A model generated the notes under the pieces. It had not been told where the DNA came from. It saw only the letters and a list, made by a program, of their open reading frames with translations, and made no database searches. The position numbers were made by a program, and so were the translations under genes. Below are positions 5,043 through 5,500 of a DNA stretch of 5,500 nucleotides, piece after piece. Origin of the DNA: Caulobacteraceae bacterium (GTDB taxonomy: Bacteria > Pseudomonadota > Alphaproteobacteria > Caulobacterales > Caulobacteraceae); the NCBI GenBank assembly GCA_020852035.1, contig JADZBR010000288.1, forward strand, positions 1 through 5,500, written 5' to 3'. Each line of letters opens with the position of its first letter. Positions within the stretch are counted from its first letter, which is position 1.

Positions 5043-5500
5043 TCAGGCCGCCGACGGCCGCGCGTCCTCGACCAGCAGGGCGCGGATGGCGTCCACCGTG
5101 CGGGCCTGCCGCAGACGTTCGCGCACGTCGCCCTGGCGCATCAGCCGCGAGACCCGGGCCAGCGCGCGCAGGTGGTCGGCGCCGGCGTCCTTCGGCGCCA
5201 GGAGGCCGAACAGCAGGTCCACCGGCTTGTCGTCCACCGCCTCGAAGGCGATCGGCTGCTCCAGGCGCACGAACACCGCCGCCAGCCGCTGCAGCCCCTC
5301 CATGCGCGCGTGCGGCACGGCCACGCCGTGGCCGACGCCGGTGGAGCCGGCCTGCTCGCGCTCGCTCAGCGCCTCGAACACCTTGCCCGCATCGAGCCGG
5401 TAGGCCCGCGCCGCCACCTCGGCGACCACGCTGAGGGCCTGGCGTTTGCTCGTGGCCGTAACGCGCGGCGCGATCGCGCCGCGGTCCAGTAGCTGACCGA
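5043..5500 (-). CDS. ptsN: Nitrogen PTS EIIA component PtsN (5' end beyond window)
   Basis: EIIA-Ntr, the terminal phosphoacceptor of the regulatory nitrogen phosphotransferase system (PtsP-PtsO-PtsN). It acts in the cytoplasm by binding partners in a phosphorylation-dependent way. In other bacteria these include potassium transport proteins, and in Caulobacter it is linked to (p)ppGpp control through SpoT. The 151 visible residues lack only the first few amino acids; the reading frame continues to the window edge with LLDRGAIAPRV. The phosphorylated histidine is His63 of the visible part, in the VGHGVAVPHAR motif, coded at 5310-5312. The later LLFGLLAPKDAGADHL stretch is also typical. The internal GTG at 5429 is not the start, because family sequence extends upstream of it. 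It converges with the hsp20 unit across the paired REP hairpins. In related genomes it often follows rpoN and hpf, which would lie to the right. Confidence 0.93.
   Translation of the reverse strand, partial: GQLLDRGAIAPRVTATSKRQALSVVAEVAARAYRLDAGKVFEALSEREQAGSTGVGHGVAVPHARMEGLQRLAAVFVRLEQPIAFEAVDDKPVDLLFGLLAPKDAGADHLRALARVSRLMRQGDVRERLRQARTVDAIRALLVEDARPSAA

Noticed and set aside
5172..5492. Plus-strand frames across ptsN
   Set aside because: They are antisense to a well-matched EIIA-Ntr sequence with its phosphorylation histidine and carry no recognisable domain.

Overview
The window looks like chromosomal DNA from a GC-rich alphaproteobacterium, most likely of the Caulobacterales (Caulobacter/Phenylobacterium type). 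This is inferred from about 70% GC in most genes, a class II (CP4-like) EPSP synthase, an FYDLN_acid protein, an Hsp20-DUF1150 pair and a PtsN. No species can be named from sequence alone.

Left part (1-2208): aroA (shikimate pathway) runs leftward. A divergent zinc-ribbon/acidic-tail FYDLN_acid protein runs rightward from a TTG start. It is followed by a complete tRNA-Ala(GGC) with its own promoter and a strong 3' hairpin.

Middle (2209-4000): two leftward genes appear to form an operon. The first is a DUF900-type alpha/beta hydrolase with a complete Ser-Asp-His triad. The second is an unrecognised three-helix membrane protein whose Shine-Dalgarno overlaps the hydrolase stop codon. The membrane gene is much more AT-rich (about 48% GC by hand count over 2461-2700) and abuts the tRNA, which suggests a later arrival.

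Right part (4001-5500): a rightward heat-shock unit, hsp20 followed by DUF1150. The leader before hsp20 can fold into bulged hairpins, one of which contains the UYGCU/AGGA pairing typical of ROSE RNA thermometers. The unit converges on ptsN (EIIA-Ntr, cut by the window edge). The two transcripts are separated by a pair of inverted REP-like hairpins that carry a compensatory base-pair change and are each followed by a T-run in the outgoing direction.

Most of the content is ordinary core genome. The points most worth a second look are the candidate ROSE thermometer, the paired REP hairpins, and the AT-rich membrane gene coupled to the hydrolase. I see no CRISPR array, transposase or phage gene, and nothing I would call a wholly new system.
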